A stretch of 64,000 bases of DNA from Pseudomonas fragi (GTDB lineage: Bacteria; Pseudomonadota; Gammaproteobacteria; Pseudomonadales; Pseudomonadaceae): positions 3,432,501 to 3,496,500 of the forward strand of contig NZ_LT629783.1 in NCBI RefSeq assembly GCF_900105835.1. Direction: 5' to 3'. The position numbers and the translations under genes are program-made. This document shows positions 1 through 8,421 of this stretch, in pieces. The notes under the pieces were generated by a model. It made no database searches. It was not told the origin of the DNA and was given only the letters and a program-made list of their open reading frames with translations. Each line of letters opens with the position of its first letter. Position 1 is the first letter of the stretch.

Positions 1-1162
1 GAAAGTAACGACTGATCCAACCCAGCATCAGGTCGCGATTGCGCTGATACTGGCTGCGCATTTTGCGCAGGTGCGGCTCGAAATGACCGTTTTTCAAAAA
101 ATCTGCAACCGCCAGTTGCGGCTGCGGCGCAGTAGAGCCGGTGCTGATGTATTTCATATGCAGCACCCGCTCCAGATAACGCCCCGGCGCAACCCAGCCA
201 ACGCGCAAGCCGGGGGCCAGGGTTTTGGAGAAAGAACTGCACAGCAGGACACGACCGTCATCGTCGAAGGATTTAATGGTGCGCGGGCGAGGGTAGGTGT
301 AGGCCAATTCGCCGTACACATCGTCTTCAATGATTGCCACATCAAAACGCTGGGCCAGGGTGACCAGCGCCCGCTTGCGGGCCTCGGGCATGATATAGCC
401 CAGCGGGTTATTGCAACTGGGGGTGAGCTGGATGGCCTTGATCGGCCACTGTTCCAGGGCCAGTTCCAGGGCTTCGAGGCTGATACCCGTCAGTGGATCG
501 GTGGGGATTTCCAGGGCTTTCATACCCAGGCCCTTGAGGGTTTGCATGGCGCCGTGAAAGCTCGGCGAATCCACCGCGACGATATCCCCCGGCTCGCACA
601 CGGCGCGAATGCTGCACGACAACGCCTCATGGCAGCCGGTGGTGATCACCAGATCTTCTGCGCCCAGCTGGCAGCCCGAATCGAGCAACAGCCGCGCCAG
701 TTGCTCGCGCAGGCCCAGCACACCGTAGACGTTGTCGTAATACAGACCGGGCAAATCCAGACGCCGGCTGATCTGCGCCAGGCTGCGCAACAACGGCTTG
801 ATGGTCGGCGTGGTGACATCGGGCATGCCGCGCCCCAGCTGGATCACGTCCTTTTGTGGCACCGAGCGCACCAGTTCCAGCACCTGTTCCCATTGTGAAA
901 TTTCCACCGGGCGCTGCGCCGGTTTGCCCATGCCCGGCAGGGCGGGCAGCTCACGCTCCATCGGCACAAAGTACCCGGACTTGGGCCGCGGCGATGCCAG
1001 GCCATTGTCCTCCAGCAACCGATACGCCTGCTGCACCGTGCTCAGGCTCACGCCGTGCTCGGCGCTTAACGCGCGTACAGAAGGCAAACGGTCGCCAGGG
1101 CGATAAAAGCCTTGTTCGATGCGTGTGCCAAGCAGGTCGGCGAGGTTGACGTAGAGGGTCAT
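1..1162 (-). CDS. MocR-type transcriptional regulator (GntR wHTH fused to class I aminotransferase fold), 3' end outside window
   Basis: Residues 1-70 form a GntR winged helix with the typical DRLPSVRALS and LSTVQQAYRLLE helices. From about residue 105 a fold-type I aminotransferase domain follows, with the PLP-binding lysine in SSFSKTLAPG (Lys313, bases 224-226) and the NPLGY motif. About 387 codons lie in the window; members are usually near 470 residues, so the C-terminal part is missing at the edge. The ATG at 1160-1162 is preceded by AGGAG at about 8 nt. The gene diverges from a small DUF1127 gene, a common pairing in Pseudomonas. MocR proteins bind PLP and an amino-compound effector and regulate neighbouring genes; the effector here is unknown. 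Confidence 0.9.
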   Translation of the reverse strand, partial: MTLYVNLADLLGTRIEQGFYRPGDRLPSVRALSAEHGVSLSTVQQAYRLLEDNGLASPRPKSGYFVPMERELPALPGMGKPAQRPVEISQWEQVLELVRSVPQKDVIQLGRGMPDVTTPTIKPLLRSLAQISRRLDLPGLYYDNVYGVLGLREQLARLLLDSGCQLGAEDLVITTGCHEALSCSIRAVCEPGDIVAVDSPSFHGAMQTLKGLGMKALEIPTDPLTGISLEALELALEQWPIKAIQLTPSCNNPLGYIMPEARKRALVTLAQRFDVAIIEDDVYGELAYTYPRPRTIKSFDDDGRVLLCSSFSKTLAPGLRVGWVAPGRYLERVLHMKYISTGSTAPQPQLAVADFLKNGHFEPHLRKMRSQYQRNRDLMLGWISRYF

Positions 1163-1332
1163 GGGCAGGGCTCCTGCAGGGTTGACCAGTACAGATAGGG
1201 CTAAAACCGAGGATTCAGCGCCTGAAATGCCGAATCTGTATGCACTTAAAAGGACTTTGCTGAATCTGTCATGGTTTTGAGCAGACGGCCATCATGCTGA
1301 CTCATGGCAATTGAGTCAAAAGGAGCTGTCTG
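1163..1332. promoter_or_regulatory. Divergent control region between the MocR regulator and DUF1127 gene
   Basis: The 170-base gap holds two direct copies of GAATCTGT (1232-1239 and 1262-1269), 30 bp apart, and a related inverted element CAGAT near 1194. Directly repeated sites are typical of MocR operators, so these are candidate binding sites. AAGGAG (1320-1325) is the ribosome binding site of the DUF1127 gene. Confidence 0.45.
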
Positions 1333-1566
1333 ATGAATGGTTTGAGCGATGTGCGCCTGACGCTGCACAGCCAACAATTACTGGCCGAGCATGAAACCCG
1401 TGAAGTCACCAGCATCCCGACCGGCCTTGGGTTGTGGGGCCTGTTTTGCCACCGCGCCCGCAGCCGCCGCGTACTGCTGAACCTGGACGAACAACAGCTG
1501 CGTGACGTGGGCCTGAGCCGTGAAATGGCTCAGCGTGAAGGCTGCAAGCCGTTTTGGCGTTCATGA
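1333..1566 (+). CDS. DUF1127 domain small protein
   Basis: This 77-residue protein carries the DUF1127 signature in its C-terminal half: a basic segment (CHRARSRRVLLNL) followed by LDEQQLRDVGLSREMA. DUF1127 proteins are short, arginine-rich and helical. Some alpha-proteobacterial members bind RNA or affect phosphate and nitrogen physiology, but the role of this one is unknown. The start ATG follows AAGGAG at about 7 nt. It is transcribed away from the MocR regulator and is probably its main target. It ends just before a REPIN, which separates it from the convergent oxidase gene. Confidence 0.8.
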   Translation: MNGLSDVRLTLHSQQLLAEHETREVTSIPTGLGLWGLFCHRARSRRVLLNLDEQQLRDVGLSREMAQREGCKPFWRS

Positions 1567-1576
1567 CTGCAACGCC

Positions 1577-1663
1577 TGTGGGAGCGGGCTTGCCCGCGAT
1601 GGGAGCGCCGCGGTGTGTCGGCTACACCGGGGGGGCTTGATCGCGGGCAAGCCCGCTCCCACA
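1577..1663. repeat. REPIN-like inverted doublet 1
   Basis: Two inverted copies of TGTGGGAGCGGGCTTGC face each other across a ~45-nt spacer, both with the CCCGCGAT inner arm. It lies between convergent genes. The architecture matches Pseudomonas REP doublets, which are mobilised by RAYT transposases; none is encoded in this window. Confidence 0.9.
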
Positions 1664-1666
1664 GGT

Positions 1667-2968
1667 TTAACGCAGTTCTTTTAACCGGTGCCACAGCATC
1701 CCCAGCGCCAGCAACGGCGAACGCAGGTATTTGCCGCCGGGGAAGGTGATATGCGGGACTTTGGCGAACAGATCAAAACCGTCACTGTGCTGGCCACTGA
1801 TGGCTTCGGCCAGCAACTTGCCCGCCAGGTGAGTGGCATTGACCCCGTGCCCCGAGTAAGCCTGGGCGTAATACACATTGGGTTGGTCTGGCAGGCGGCC
1901 AATCTGTGGCAAACGGTTGGCACCAATGCCGATCATGCCGCCCCACTGGTAATCGATTTTTACATCCTTGAGATGGGGGAACACCTCAAGCATTTTCGGA
2001 CGCATATACGCCGCAATATCCTGCGGGTCACGGCCCGAATAATGACAGGCGCCCCCGAACAGCAAGCGTCGATCCGCCGAAAGCCGGTAGTAGTCCAGCG
2101 CCACTCGCTGATCGCACACGGCCATGTTTTGCGGCAGCAAAGCGTGCGCCTGGGCCTCGCTTAACGGTTCGGTGGCGATGATGTAACTGCCCGCAGGCAG
2201 CACTTTGCCACTGAGCTGCGGGTTCAAGTCCTTGAGGTAAGCATTGCAACCCAACACCAGGCTTTTGGCCCGCACCGTGCCCTGGGCCGTGTGCACCCGC
2301 ACCTCAGGGCCATAATCAATGCGGGTCACGGCGGAATTTTCAAACAGCTTTACACCCAGTTGTGCCGCCGCTGCGGCTTCGCCCAGCGCCAGGTTCAACG
2401 GATGCAAATGCCCCGAGCCCATATCGACAAAACCGCCAACATAACGGTCCGAACCCACCACGGTATGTACTTCATTGGCCTGCAACAGGCGGGTTTCGTG
2501 GCGATAGCCCAGGTCGCGCAGCTCCTGGGCTTCTTCGGCAAAACCTTCAAGGTCACGGGGCTTGTTGGCCAGGTCGCAATAGCCCCAGGTCAGGTCGCAG
2601 GCAATATTGAAGCGCTCGACGCGCTGGCGCACGATTTCCACGGCCTCCAGCCCCATCAGCTTCATGTGTCGTACACCGTCCTTGCCGATGATGCCTTCAA
2701 ACTGCTCAAGGCCATGACCGACACCGCGAATCAACTGGCCGCCATTGCGCCCGCTGGCGCCCCAGCCGATCTTGTGCGCTTCCAGCAAGACCACGCTCAT
2801 GCCGCGCTCGGCCAGCTCCAGGGCCGTGTTCAGGCCGGAAAAGCCACCGCCCACCACACACACATCCGCCATCAGCTCGCCCTGCAGCACCGGGTGATCG
2901 GGTTGCGGCAGGCTGCTGGCGGCGTAATAAGAAGCGGTGTGCTGGCTGCGCTGAACTGGGGCGTTCAT
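1667..2968 (-). CDS. FAD-dependent oxidoreductase, gamma-glutamylputrescine oxidase-like (PuuB/PauB family)
   Basis: The 433-residue protein has a DAO-type FAD fold: dinucleotide motif VVGGGFSGL at about residues 38-46, then the family segment GASGRNGGQ and a C-terminal GHGVNATHLAGK. This is the PuuB/PauB family, which oxidises gamma-glutamylated putrescine or similar amines in polyamine breakdown. Its position next to lrp and the dad genes matches PA5309 (pauB4) of P. aeruginosa, and pauR lies nearby. The ATG at 2966-2968 was chosen over an upstream in-frame start because AGGAT precedes it at suitable spacing and homologues begin MNAPVQ. The substrate is inferred. Confidence 0.8.
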   Translation of the reverse strand: MNAPVQRSQHTASYYAASSLPQPDHPVLQGELMADVCVVGGGFSGLNTALELAERGMSVVLLEAHKIGWGASGRNGGQLIRGVGHGLEQFEGIIGKDGVRHMKLMGLEAVEIVRQRVERFNIACDLTWGYCDLANKPRDLEGFAEEAQELRDLGYRHETRLLQANEVHTVVGSDRYVGGFVDMGSGHLHPLNLALGEAAAAAQLGVKLFENSAVTRIDYGPEVRVHTAQGTVRAKSLVLGCNAYLKDLNPQLSGKVLPAGSYIIATEPLSEAQAHALLPQNMAVCDQRVALDYYRLSADRRLLFGGACHYSGRDPQDIAAYMRPKMLEVFPHLKDVKIDYQWGGMIGIGANRLPQIGRLPDQPNVYYAQAYSGHGVNATHLAGKLLAEAISGQHSDGFDLFAKVPHITFPGGKYLRSPLLALGMLWHRLKELR

Positions 2969-3115
2969 GTGCGTAATCCTGATTATTGATGTTTGGAAAA
3001 TTTGACGGAGCATAAGCCGTGCCATTCCCGCGGGGCAAGAACAGCCGAATGGCCCTGTCTAGTGCAGGGGTTTTCAGGCAGACTCTGCGGCCTTTTCAAA
3101 ATCGGTACGTTCTGG

Positions 3116-3469
3116 ATGAGCTGCAACAGCCACAAGATCCGCTTTCTCAGGCAGCAAATCCCCTCGTTCGACTGCGTGCCGGGTTGCCATGACTGCTGCG
3201 GGCCTGTGACCACTTCATCCGAAGAAATGGCCCGCTTGCCACGCAAGACGGCGGCCGAGCAGGAAGCGGCGATGGATGAGCTGAACTGTGTGCATCTGGG
3301 GCCCAATGGCTGCACGGTGTATGAAGAGCGGCCACTGATCTGTCGGCTGTTCGGTACGACGCCCACCTTGCCGTGCCCCAATGGCCGACGCCCGGTAGAG
3401 ATGATTCACCCCAGTGCAGAGAAGCTGGTGCATGAATACATCGCCAGCACGCGGCAGGTGTTGGTCTAG
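3116..3469 (+). CDS. YkgJ family cysteine cluster protein
   Basis: This 117-residue protein has the zinc/iron-chelating cysteine cluster of the YkgJ/UPF0153 family: C20, C24, C27 and C28 (CVPGCHDCC), C58 and C66 (CVHLGPNGC), C76 (ERPLICRLFG) and C87. The biochemical role of the family is not established. The ATG at 3116 (MSCNSHK) matches the start in other Pseudomonas; earlier in-frame codons would add a non-conserved tail. It converges on lrp, with a palindromic repeat between them. Confidence 0.8.
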   Translation: MSCNSHKIRFLRQQIPSFDCVPGCHDCCGPVTTSSEEMARLPRKTAAEQEAAMDELNCVHLGPNGCTVYEERPLICRLFGTTPTLPCPNGRRPVEMIHPSAEKLVHEYIASTRQVLV

Positions 3470-3476
3470 ATCAAAA

Positions 3477-3585
3477 GCCCCTCACCCTAACCCTCTCCCG
3501 GAGGGAGAGGGGACTGACTTGCGCTGTTTTTGAAATCGCGTGCGGTCGGCTCCCTCTCCCTCGGGAGAGGGCTGGGGTGAGGGGC
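3477..3585. repeat. CCCTCTCCC-type intergenic inverted repeat, copy 1
   Basis: GCCCCTCACCCTAACCCTCTCCCGG at the left end is nearly the reverse complement of the right end (GAGAGGGCTGGGGTGAGGGGC), and each arm carries its own small CTCTCCC/GGGAGAG hairpin. A second copy is at 50440-50551. It lies between convergent genes and may act as a bidirectional terminator. Confidence 0.8.
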
Positions 3586-3590
3586 CGCTG

Positions 3591-4079
3591 TTAATCCGCA
3601 ATCGGCAGATTCAGGCTCTCTTTCACTTCTTCCATCACGATATAGCTCTTGGATTCGCGCACATGGGGCAGCTTGAGCAGGATGTCGCCCAGCAGCTTGC
3701 GGTATGAAGCCATCTCGCTGATCCGCGCTTTCACCAGATAGTCAAAATCCCCCGACACCAGATGACATTCCAGCACATGTGGCAATTTCAGCACGGCCCG
3801 TCGGAATTCGTCGAAGGTATCGCCTGACTTGTAGTCCAGGCTGATCTCCACAAACACCAGCAGGCTGCCCTGCAAGTGCTGCGGGTTGAGCCGGGCGTTG
3901 TAGCCCATGATGATCCCTTCGCGTTCCAGCCTGCGCACCCGTTCGGTACAGGGCGTTGTGGACAGCCCGACCTTCTCGCCCAGCTCGGTAAACGAGATGC
4001 GGCCATCGACTTGCAGGATGCGCAAAATGTTGCGGTCTATCTTGTCCAGTTCACGCTTTGTTTGATGATTTGTACGCAT
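3591..4079 (-). CDS. lrp: Leucine-responsive regulatory protein (Lrp/AsnC family)
   Basis: The protein has 162 residues. The N-terminal helix-turn-helix spans about residues 10-60 (LDKIDRNILRILQ, FTELGEKVGLS, RVRRLEREGII) and the C-terminal RAM effector domain follows (LVFVEISLD, HLVSGDFDYLVK). It is divergent from dadA. Lrp-type activators next to dadAX respond to alanine and activate the dad operon in Pseudomonas, so that is the likely role. The start ATG at 4079 is preceded by GGAGGAG at 8 nt, an unusually strong ribosome binding site. Confidence 0.92.
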   Translation of the reverse strand: MRTNHQTKRELDKIDRNILRILQVDGRISFTELGEKVGLSTTPCTERVRRLEREGIIMGYNARLNPQHLQGSLLVFVEISLDYKSGDTFDEFRRAVLKLPHVLECHLVSGDFDYLVKARISEMASYRKLLGDILLKLPHVRESKSYIVMEEVKESLNLPIAD

Positions 4080-4235
4080 AGGAGATTCTCCTCCGTGAAA
4101 AGCGATTCGCCCGGGAATTGTCGCCAAATATAGCTGCTTATACAGTGAATTCCACTAGCCAATGCTTCATATACTGCGCTCATCTTCGCTCTGAACAATA
4201 AACGTCTGCGGCTGGCCGCGATGAGGGATATAAAT
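4080..4235. promoter_or_regulatory. lrp-dadA divergent control region
   Basis: This 156-bp AT-richer gap separates the divergent lrp and dadA and must hold both promoters and the likely Lrp sites. AACAATAA at 4194-4201 fits the AAnAAnAA pattern bound by Hfq-Crc in Pseudomonas catabolic leaders, 35 nt before dadA. GAGGGA (4223-4228) is the dadA ribosome binding site. Confidence 0.4.
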
Positions 4236-5537
4236 ATGCGAGTTATGGTATTGGGTGGCGGCGTTATTGGTACTGCCAGCGCCTATTATCTGGCCCGAGC
4301 CGGTTTCGATGTGGTCGTCGTGGACCGTCAGCCAGCCGTTGCAATGGAAACCAGCTTTGCCAACGCCGGCCAGGTGTCTCCGGGCTACGCTTCGCCGTGG
4401 GCTGCACCGGGTGTGCCGCTCAAGGCCATCAAATGGCTGCTCGAACGCCACGCGCCTCTGGCCATCAAGGCCACGACCAGCATTGACCAGTACCTGTGGA
4501 TGGCCCAGATGCTGCGCAACTGCACCGCCAGCCGCTACGCCGTGAACAAGGAGCGCATGGTCCGCCTGTCCGAGTACAGCCGTGACTGCCTCGATGAACT
4601 GCGCGCCGAAACCGGTATTGCCTACGAGGCCCGCAACCTCGGTACTACGCAACTGTTCCGCACCCAGGCCCAGCTCGATGGCGCCGCCAAGGACATCGCG
4701 GTCCTGAAAGAATCCGGCGTACCGTTCGAACTGCTCGACCGTGCTGGCATTGCCCGGGTTGAGCCTGCACTGGCCAGCGTCACCGATATCCTGGCCGGCG
4801 CCCTGCGCCTGCCGAATGACCAGACTGGCGACTGTCAGATGTTTACCACCCGCTTGGCTGAAATGGCCAAGAACCTGGGTGTAGAGTTCCGCTTCGGCCA
4901 GGATATCCAGCGTCTGGACTACGCAGGCGACCGAATCAATGGCGTGATGATCGACGGCAAACTCGAAACCGCCGACCGCTATGTACTGGCACTGGGCAGC
5001 TACTCGCCGCAGATGCTCAAGCCGCTGGGCATCAAGGCTCCGGTTTACCCGCTCAAGGGTTATTCGCTGACCATTCCGATTACCAATTCGGACATGGCCC
5101 CGACCTCGACCATTCTCGACGAGACCTACAAGGTCGCGATCACCCGTTTCGACAATCGCATCCGCGTTGGCGGCATGGCTGAAATCGCCGGTTTTGACCT
5201 GTCGCTGAACCCGCGTCGACGCGAAACCCTGGAGATGATCGTCAACGACCTTTATCCTCAGGGCGGTGATCTGAGCCAGGCCAGCTTCTGGACCGGCCTG
5301 CGTCCGACCACCCCGGACGGTACGCCGATTGTTGGCGCGACCCCGTTTAAAAACCTGTTCCTGAACACCGGTCATGGCACACTCGGTTGGACCATGGCCT
5401 GCGGTTCCGGTCGTTTCCTTGCGGACGTAATGGCCAAGAAGACCCCGCAAATCAGCGCCGAAGGCCTTGATATTTCCCGCTACGGTAACCACCAGGAGAC
5501 TGCAAAACATGGCAATCCAGCGCCAGCTCACCAATGA
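4236..5537 (+). CDS. dadA: D-amino acid dehydrogenase (D-alanine:quinone), FAD-dependent
   Basis: The 433-residue protein is collinear with E. coli DadA. It has an N-terminal FAD motif ([19 protein letters not shown]), the conserved ANAGQ(V)SPGYA(S)PWAAPGVP block at about 48-66, [11 protein letters not shown] and the C-terminal [16 protein letters not shown]. It oxidatively deaminates D-amino acids, chiefly D-alanine, to 2-oxo acids and passes electrons to the membrane quinone pool. ATG 4236 fits family starts (MRVMVLGGG) and has GAGGGA upstream. It forms an operon with ridA (29-nt overlap) and dadX. The divergent Lrp is the probable alanine-responsive activator. Confidence 0.97.
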   Translation: MRVMVLGGGVIGTASAYYLARAGFDVVVVDRQPAVAMETSFANAGQVSPGYASPWAAPGVPLKAIKWLLERHAPLAIKATTSIDQYLWMAQMLRNCTASRYAVNKERMVRLSEYSRDCLDELRAETGIAYEARNLGTTQLFRTQAQLDGAAKDIAVLKESGVPFELLDRAGIARVEPALASVTDILAGALRLPNDQTGDCQMFTTRLAEMAKNLGVEFRFGQDIQRLDYAGDRINGVMIDGKLETADRYVLALGSYSPQMLKPLGIKAPVYPLKGYSLTIPITNSDMAPTSTILDETYKVAITRFDNRIRVGGMAEIAGFDLSLNPRRRETLEMIVNDLYPQGGDLSQASFWTGLRPTTPDGTPIVGATPFKNLFLNTGHGTLGWTMACGSGRFLADVMAKKTPQISAEGLDISRYGNHQETAKHGNPAPAHQ

Positions 5538-5862
5538 ACGCATGAGCCAGATCGTTACCCATAACGGTACTGTCTACCTGTCCGGGCAAGTCGGCGACGA
5601 CATGAACGCCGGGGTCGAGCAGCAAACCCGTGAAACACTGGCCAATATCGAGCATCTGCTGGACCTGGCGGGCACCGACAAAAGCCGCATCCTGTCGGTC
5701 ACCATCTACCTCAAGGACATCGATGCCGATTTTGCCGGCATGAACAGCGTCTGGGACCAGTGGCTGCCAAAAGGTGTAGCGCCGGCCCGAGCGACCGTCG
5801 AAGCCAAGCTGTGCGAACCTGAAATTCTGGTCGAATTATCTGTTGTGGCAGCACTGCCCTAG
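5509..5862 (+). CDS. RidA family imine/enamine deaminase
   Basis: This 117-residue YjgF/YER057c/UK114-fold protein has the typical [10 protein letters not shown] and ARATVEAKL segments, the latter with the conserved arginine. RidA proteins hydrolyse reactive imine/enamine intermediates released by PLP enzymes and amino-acid oxidases. Here it lies between dadA and dadX, so it plausibly clears the 2-imino acid made by DadA. Translation starts at ATG 5509 behind AGGAG (5494-5498). It overlaps the end of dadA by 29 nt, which suggests translational coupling. It matches PA5303 in position. Confidence 0.92.
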   Translation: MAIQRQLTNERMSQIVTHNGTVYLSGQVGDDMNAGVEQQTRETLANIEHLLDLAGTDKSRILSVTIYLKDIDADFAGMNSVWDQWLPKGVAPARATVEAKLCEPEILVELSVVAALP

Positions 5863-5890
5863 TAGTTTGATCATGTAACAGTCCCTCTTG

Positions 5891-5935
5891 CGGTGCGGCA
5901 CGCGGTTCACGCTGCGGGTTTGCACCGTTTTTTTA
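5891..5935 (+). terminator. Possible internal attenuator between ridA and dadX
   Basis: CGGTGC (5891-5896) pairs with GCACCG (5922-5927), followed at once by seven T residues. The loop is long, so the structure is weaker than a typical terminator. It could lower dadX expression relative to dadA. Confidence 0.4.
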
Positions 5936-5962
5936 TTCAATTGCCGTTAGAAGCCCGCCGCC

Positions 5963-7036
5963 ATGCGCCCAGCCCGTGCCCTGATTGACCTGCAAGCCCT
6001 GCGTCACAATTACCAACTGGCGCGTGAAGTCACGGGGGCCAAGGCCCTCGCTGTAATCAAGGCCGATGCTTACGGCCACGGGGCCGTTCGCTGCGCCCAG
6101 GCCCTTGAAGCCGAAGCCGACGGCTTTGCCGTTGCCTGCATAGAAGAAGCACTGGAGCTGCGTGCCGCCGGTATTGGCGCACCCATCCTGCTGCTCGAAG
6201 GTTTTTTTGAAGCTGATGAACTGCCGCTGATCGTCGAACATGACTTCTGGTGCGTGGTGCATTCGCTGTGGCAGCTCGATGCGATCGAGCAGGCCCGCCT
6301 CGCCAAACCGCTCCACGTATGGCTGAAACTGGACAGCGGCATGCACCGCGTCGGTTTGCACCCCAATGATTACCAGGCGGCCTACCAGCGCCTGCAGGCC
6401 AGTGCCAATGTGGCGAAAATCGTGCTGATGAGCCACTTTGCCCGCGCCGATGAACTCGATTGCACCCGAAGCGTAGAGCAAGTCGCTGTGTTCCTGGGCG
6501 CTCGCGCCGACTTGACGGCAGAAATCAGCCTGCGTAACTCGCCAGCTGTACTCGGCTGGCCACGGGTGCCAAGTGACTGGGTACGCCCGGGGCTGATGCT
6601 GTATGGCGCCTCGCCATTTGAAGAACCCCAGGCCACTGCATCACGTCTGCAACCGGTGATGACCCTGGAGTCCAGGGTGATTTGCGTGCGCGAATTGCCC
6701 GCCGGTGAACCAGTGGGCTACGGTGCCAAATTCATCACCCCGAAGCCGATGCGCATTGGCGTGGTGGCAATGGGTTATGCCGACGGTTATCCGCGCCAGG
6801 CACCCACCGGTACCCCGGTGCTGGTGGACGGTGTGCGCAGCCAGTTGCTGGGCCGGGTGTCGATGGACATGCTGTGCATCGACCTAACCGATGTACCGCA
6901 AGCCGGCCTGGGTTCGACGGTCGAGTTATGGGGCAAAAACATTCTCGCCAACGAAGTGGCAACCGCAGCAGACACCATTCCTTACCAGATTTTCTGCAAC
7001 CTTAAACGCGTGCCACGCCTCTATTCCGGTAGCTGA
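5963..7036 (+). CDS. dadX: Catabolic alanine racemase, PLP-dependent
   Basis: The 357-residue alanine racemase has the PLP lysine at residue 33 ([11 protein letters not shown]) and the catalytic tyrosine region VGYGAKF near residue 253. The family signatures [11 protein letters not shown] and GRVSMDM are also present. It interconverts L- and D-alanine, feeding DadA. Being third in the dadA-ridA-dadX order marks it as the catabolic racemase rather than the biosynthetic Alr. It starts at ATG 5963, after a possible attenuator. Confidence 0.97.
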   Translation: MRPARALIDLQALRHNYQLAREVTGAKALAVIKADAYGHGAVRCAQALEAEADGFAVACIEEALELRAAGIGAPILLLEGFFEADELPLIVEHDFWCVVHSLWQLDAIEQARLAKPLHVWLKLDSGMHRVGLHPNDYQAAYQRLQASANVAKIVLMSHFARADELDCTRSVEQVAVFLGARADLTAEISLRNSPAVLGWPRVPSDWVRPGLMLYGASPFEEPQATASRLQPVMTLESRVICVRELPAGEPVGYGAKFITPKPMRIGVVAMGYADGYPRQAPTGTPVLVDGVRSQLLGRVSMDMLCIDLTDVPQAGLGSTVELWGKNILANEVATAADTIPYQIFCNLKRVPRLYSGS

Positions 7037-7161
7037 CAGGTTGTATCCAATGTACGGGGGCAAATGGGTACCCGGGTTTGAAGTCGAAGTGTTGTAAATA
7101 CTGAACGCTATCGCCATCATGGCGGCTTCTCGACTTGAATCTGCCCCAGGAGGCTCCCGCA

Positions 7162-7710
7162 TTGGACGTCGGTGAACGACTGCAATCCATCCGCAAACTC
7201 AAAGGCCTGTCGCAGCGTGAACTCGCCAAGCGCGCGGGCGTCACCAACAGCACCATTTCGATGATCGAAAAGAACAGCGTGAGCCCGTCCATAAGCTCCC
7301 TGCGCAAAGTGCTGAGTGGCATCCCCATGTCCATGGTCGAGTTTTTTTCCGAAGAGATCCTTCAAGAAAACCCAACTCAAATTGTCTACAAAGCCAATGA
7401 GCTGATCGACATTTCCGACGGTGCCGTGACCATGAAACTGGTCGGCAAGGCGCATCCGAGCCGGGCCATTGCATTTCTCAACGAGATTTACCCACCGGGC
7501 GCCGATACCGGGGACGAAATGCTGACCCATGAAGGCGAAGAAACCGGGATTTTGGTGGAAGGTCGCCTAGAGTTAACCGTGGGTCTTGAGACCTTCGTGC
7601 TGGAAGCCGGTGACAGCTATTATTTCGAAAGCTCCAAACCGCACCGTTTTCGCAATCCGTTCGACGTCGCGGCGCGACTAATCAGCGCAGCCACCCCGGC
7701 GAACTTCTAA
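7162..7710 (+). CDS. pauR: Polyamine-responsive repressor, XRE helix-turn-helix plus cupin
   Basis: Residues 5-60 form an XRE-type HTH (RLQSIRKLKGLSQRELAKRA, NSTISMIEK). The C-terminal half is a cupin domain (HEGEETGILVEGRLEL, GDSYYFESSKPHRFRN). It is closely related to P. aeruginosa PauR (PA5301), which represses the gamma-glutamylation polyamine genes and is relieved by putrescine or cadaverine. I place the start at TTG 7162: CAGGAGG (7147-7153) lies 8 nt before it and it gives 182 residues, the PauR length. An earlier TTG at 7135 lacks a ribosome binding site. It follows dadX as in P. aeruginosa. Confidence 0.88.
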   Translation: MDVGERLQSIRKLKGLSQRELAKRAGVTNSTISMIEKNSVSPSISSLRKVLSGIPMSMVEFFSEEILQENPTQIVYKANELIDISDGAVTMKLVGKAHPSRAIAFLNEIYPPGADTGDEMLTHEGEETGILVEGRLELTVGLETFVLEAGDSYYFESSKPHRFRNPFDVAARLISAATPANF

Positions 7711-7814
7711 GAACAGAGGCGCCCTGCCTGTTTGCAGAGGCACCCGTAGATGCATTTCGCCAGCTCTATTCCCCCTTTGTCTTTAGGGTTGTTTCAGAGA
7801 GGCGGGCTAACCGT

Positions 7815-7820
7815 TATACT
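7815..7820 (+). promoter_or_regulatory. Probable -10 box of the cytochrome c5 gene
   Basis: TATACT at 7815-7820 lies about 60 nt before the start codon, with a weak -35 candidate TTTCAG (7792-7797) at 17-bp spacing. It is the best sigma70-like match in the 168-bp gap. Confidence 0.35.
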
Positions 7821-7878
7821 TTTGCCGCCCGCGAAACCGTGGTTGTGGGCGTGAATAGCCACCATTGAGGGTGAACGC

Positions 7879-8304
7879 GTGAACCTAATTATGAAAATGC
7901 TGGCCGTACCAGCAGCAGTAGTGGCCCTTTGGGCAGTCAACGCTCAGGCAACAACGAACGATGACATTGCAAAACGTCTTGAGCCAGTGGGTAAAGTCTG
8001 TGTTCAAGGGCAGGAATGCAAAGGGATGGAAGTGACTGCTTCTGTAGGCGGTGGTGGTGGCATGACACCAGACGATATTATTGCCAAGCACTGCAGTGCT
8101 TGCCACGGCACCGGCTTGTTGGGCGCACCGAAAATCGGTGACACCGCGGCCTGGAAAGAGCGCGCCGATCACCAGGGCGGCCTTGATGGCATCCTGGCCA
8201 AGGCCATCACCGGTATCAACGCCATGCCGCCAAAGGGCACTTGCATGACCTGTACCGATGAAGAGCTTAAAGGCGCCATCGAGAAGATGTCCGGCCTCAA
8301 ATAA
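7879..8304 (+). CDS. cycB: Cytochrome c5 (CycB-like), periplasmic/membrane-associated c-type cytochrome
   Basis: The 141-residue protein starts with a signal or anchor segment (about residues 1-24, ending NAQA). The haem-binding CSACH is at 72-76 in HCSACHGTG, and the distal MPPKGTC region supplies the axial methionine. A second cysteine pair (CMTC) is typical of cytochrome c5. It carries electrons in the periplasm, probably to terminal oxidases. GTG 7879 was chosen because GAGGGTG lies just upstream; the ATG at 7891 would be too far from it. A strong terminator follows. Confidence 0.88.
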   Translation: MNLIMKMLAVPAAVVALWAVNAQATTNDDIAKRLEPVGKVCVQGQECKGMEVTASVGGGGGMTPDDIIAKHCSACHGTGLLGAPKIGDTAAWKERADHQGGLDGILAKAITGINAMPPKGTCMTCTDEELKGAIEKMSGLK

Positions 8305-8318
8305 GCCGAACGTCCCTG

Positions 8319-8345
8319 AAAAAGCCGCTGATGGGCGGCTTTTTT
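8319..8345 (+). terminator. Rho-independent terminator after cycB
   Basis: AAAAAGCCGC and GCGGCTTTTTT form a GC-rich stem with a short loop and a T-run, 15 nt after the cycB stop. Confidence 0.9.
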
Positions 8346-8421
8346 GTGCCCGGGATTTGGGGTGGATCGCACCAACTGTTCTTTATCACGTCTATATTCA
8401 AGGATGGATAAGGAGAGTCAG

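Noticed and set aside
4167..5543. A 458-codon open frame antisense to dadA
   Set aside because: dadA on the other strand is conserved along its full length; the antisense frame has low-complexity G/R/H/Q composition typical of GC-rich shadow frames.
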